From assembly GCA_016342385.1 (NCBI GenBank), contig JAEINM010000219.1:1-6928 (forward strand): a DNA stretch of 6,928 bases, in the 5' to 3' direction. This document shows positions 6,812 through 6,928 of this stretch, in pieces; positions within the stretch are counted from its first letter, which is position 1, and every line of letters begins with the position of its first letter. Both the position numbers and the translations under genes were made by a program. The notes beneath the pieces are model-generated. The model was not told where the DNA came from. It searched no databases and saw nothing but the letters and a program-made list of their open reading frames with translations. This DNA is from Spirochaetaceae bacterium (GTDB lineage: Bacteria > Spirochaetota > Spirochaetia > DSM-2461).

Positions 6812-6840
6812 ATTTTAGATCAACATTATTCATTGGACAA
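6812..6840 (-). promoter_or_regulatory. Possible start-proximal promoter of the diguanylate cyclase
   Basis: TTGTCC (6835-6840, four of six to TTGACA) and TAAAAT (6812-6817, five of six) are spaced by exactly 17 bases. The -10 box ends only three bases before the ATG-ATG start, so transcription would begin at about the start codons and give a leaderless message. The absence of a Shine-Dalgarno sequence there fits this, but the boxes may be chance in AT-rich DNA. Confidence 0.3.
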
Positions 6841-6882
6841 GCATATAAAAATATCTCTCTTTTAGGACATATTCTGACGATT

Positions 6883-6928
6883 CCTCTTTACTATACGACC
6901 GGTCTAATATTATTTTACTATTGAGAGG
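6883..6928. other. Palindrome and direct repeats upstream of the diguanylate cyclase
   Basis: An eight-base perfect palindrome, GACCGGTC (6897-6904), lies between two copies of TTTACTAT (6887-6894 and 6914-6921). The whole is bracketed by CCTCT (6883-6887) and AGAGG (6924-6928). It lies in the 120-base non-coding region before the cyclase gene, cut by the window edge, and could be a regulator binding site. Short repeats like these can arise by chance. Confidence 0.2.

Overview
The window holds five complete protein genes, all on the minus strand and packed tightly. There is no RNA gene, mobile element, CRISPR array or stretch over 300 bases without a gene. Reading in the direction of transcription (right to left), they are: a membrane diguanylate cyclase with a 7TMR-DISM-type sensor, a six-helix methyl-accepting chemotaxis protein, a rubrerythrin, a rubredoxin-fused FAD/NADH oxidoreductase, and a degenerate HD-GYP-like protein. 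The base composition is moderately AT-rich by eye. Rubrerythrin with NADH:rubredoxin reductase points to an anaerobe or microaerophile. The 7TMR-DISM-GGDEF receptor, the MCP with a purely membrane-embedded sensor and the HD-GYP relative point to a motile, signalling-rich bacterium. A free-living spirochaete is my best guess, but this is inference; some Clostridia and delta-proteobacteria-like lineages have the same families.

Right part (about 3387-6928): a 120-base upstream region with a small palindrome and a possible start-proximal promoter leads into the diguanylate cyclase (5066-6808). About 60 bases later comes the chemotaxis receptor. Its best start is the second in-frame ATG at 5006, because only that one has a Shine-Dalgarno sequence. 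A weak AT-rich hairpin follows the receptor gene.

Left part (1-3300): a near-consensus sigma70-type promoter (TTGACA, 17 bases, TAAAAT) drives rubrerythrin. After 57 bases comes a reductase carrying two short rubredoxin modules at its N-terminus. After only 8 more bases comes the HD-GYP-like gene, whose ribosome binding site overlaps the reductase stop codon. The first two genes make a coherent peroxide-reduction chain: NADH to FAD to rubredoxin centres to the rubrerythrin di-iron site. The third gene is the surprise. It keeps the DGTGYP signature but has lost nearly all metal ligands of the HD-GYP phosphodiesterase fold, and it stops about 10 residues after that signature. Its coupling to a redox operon suggests, without proving, a non-catalytic signalling or c-di-GMP-binding role tied to oxidative stress.

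No wholly new system can be demonstrated. The most notable points are the double-rubredoxin reductase, the translationally linked degenerate HD-GYP protein, and an alternative reading frame that stays open through the left edge just where the HD-GYP domain ends early.
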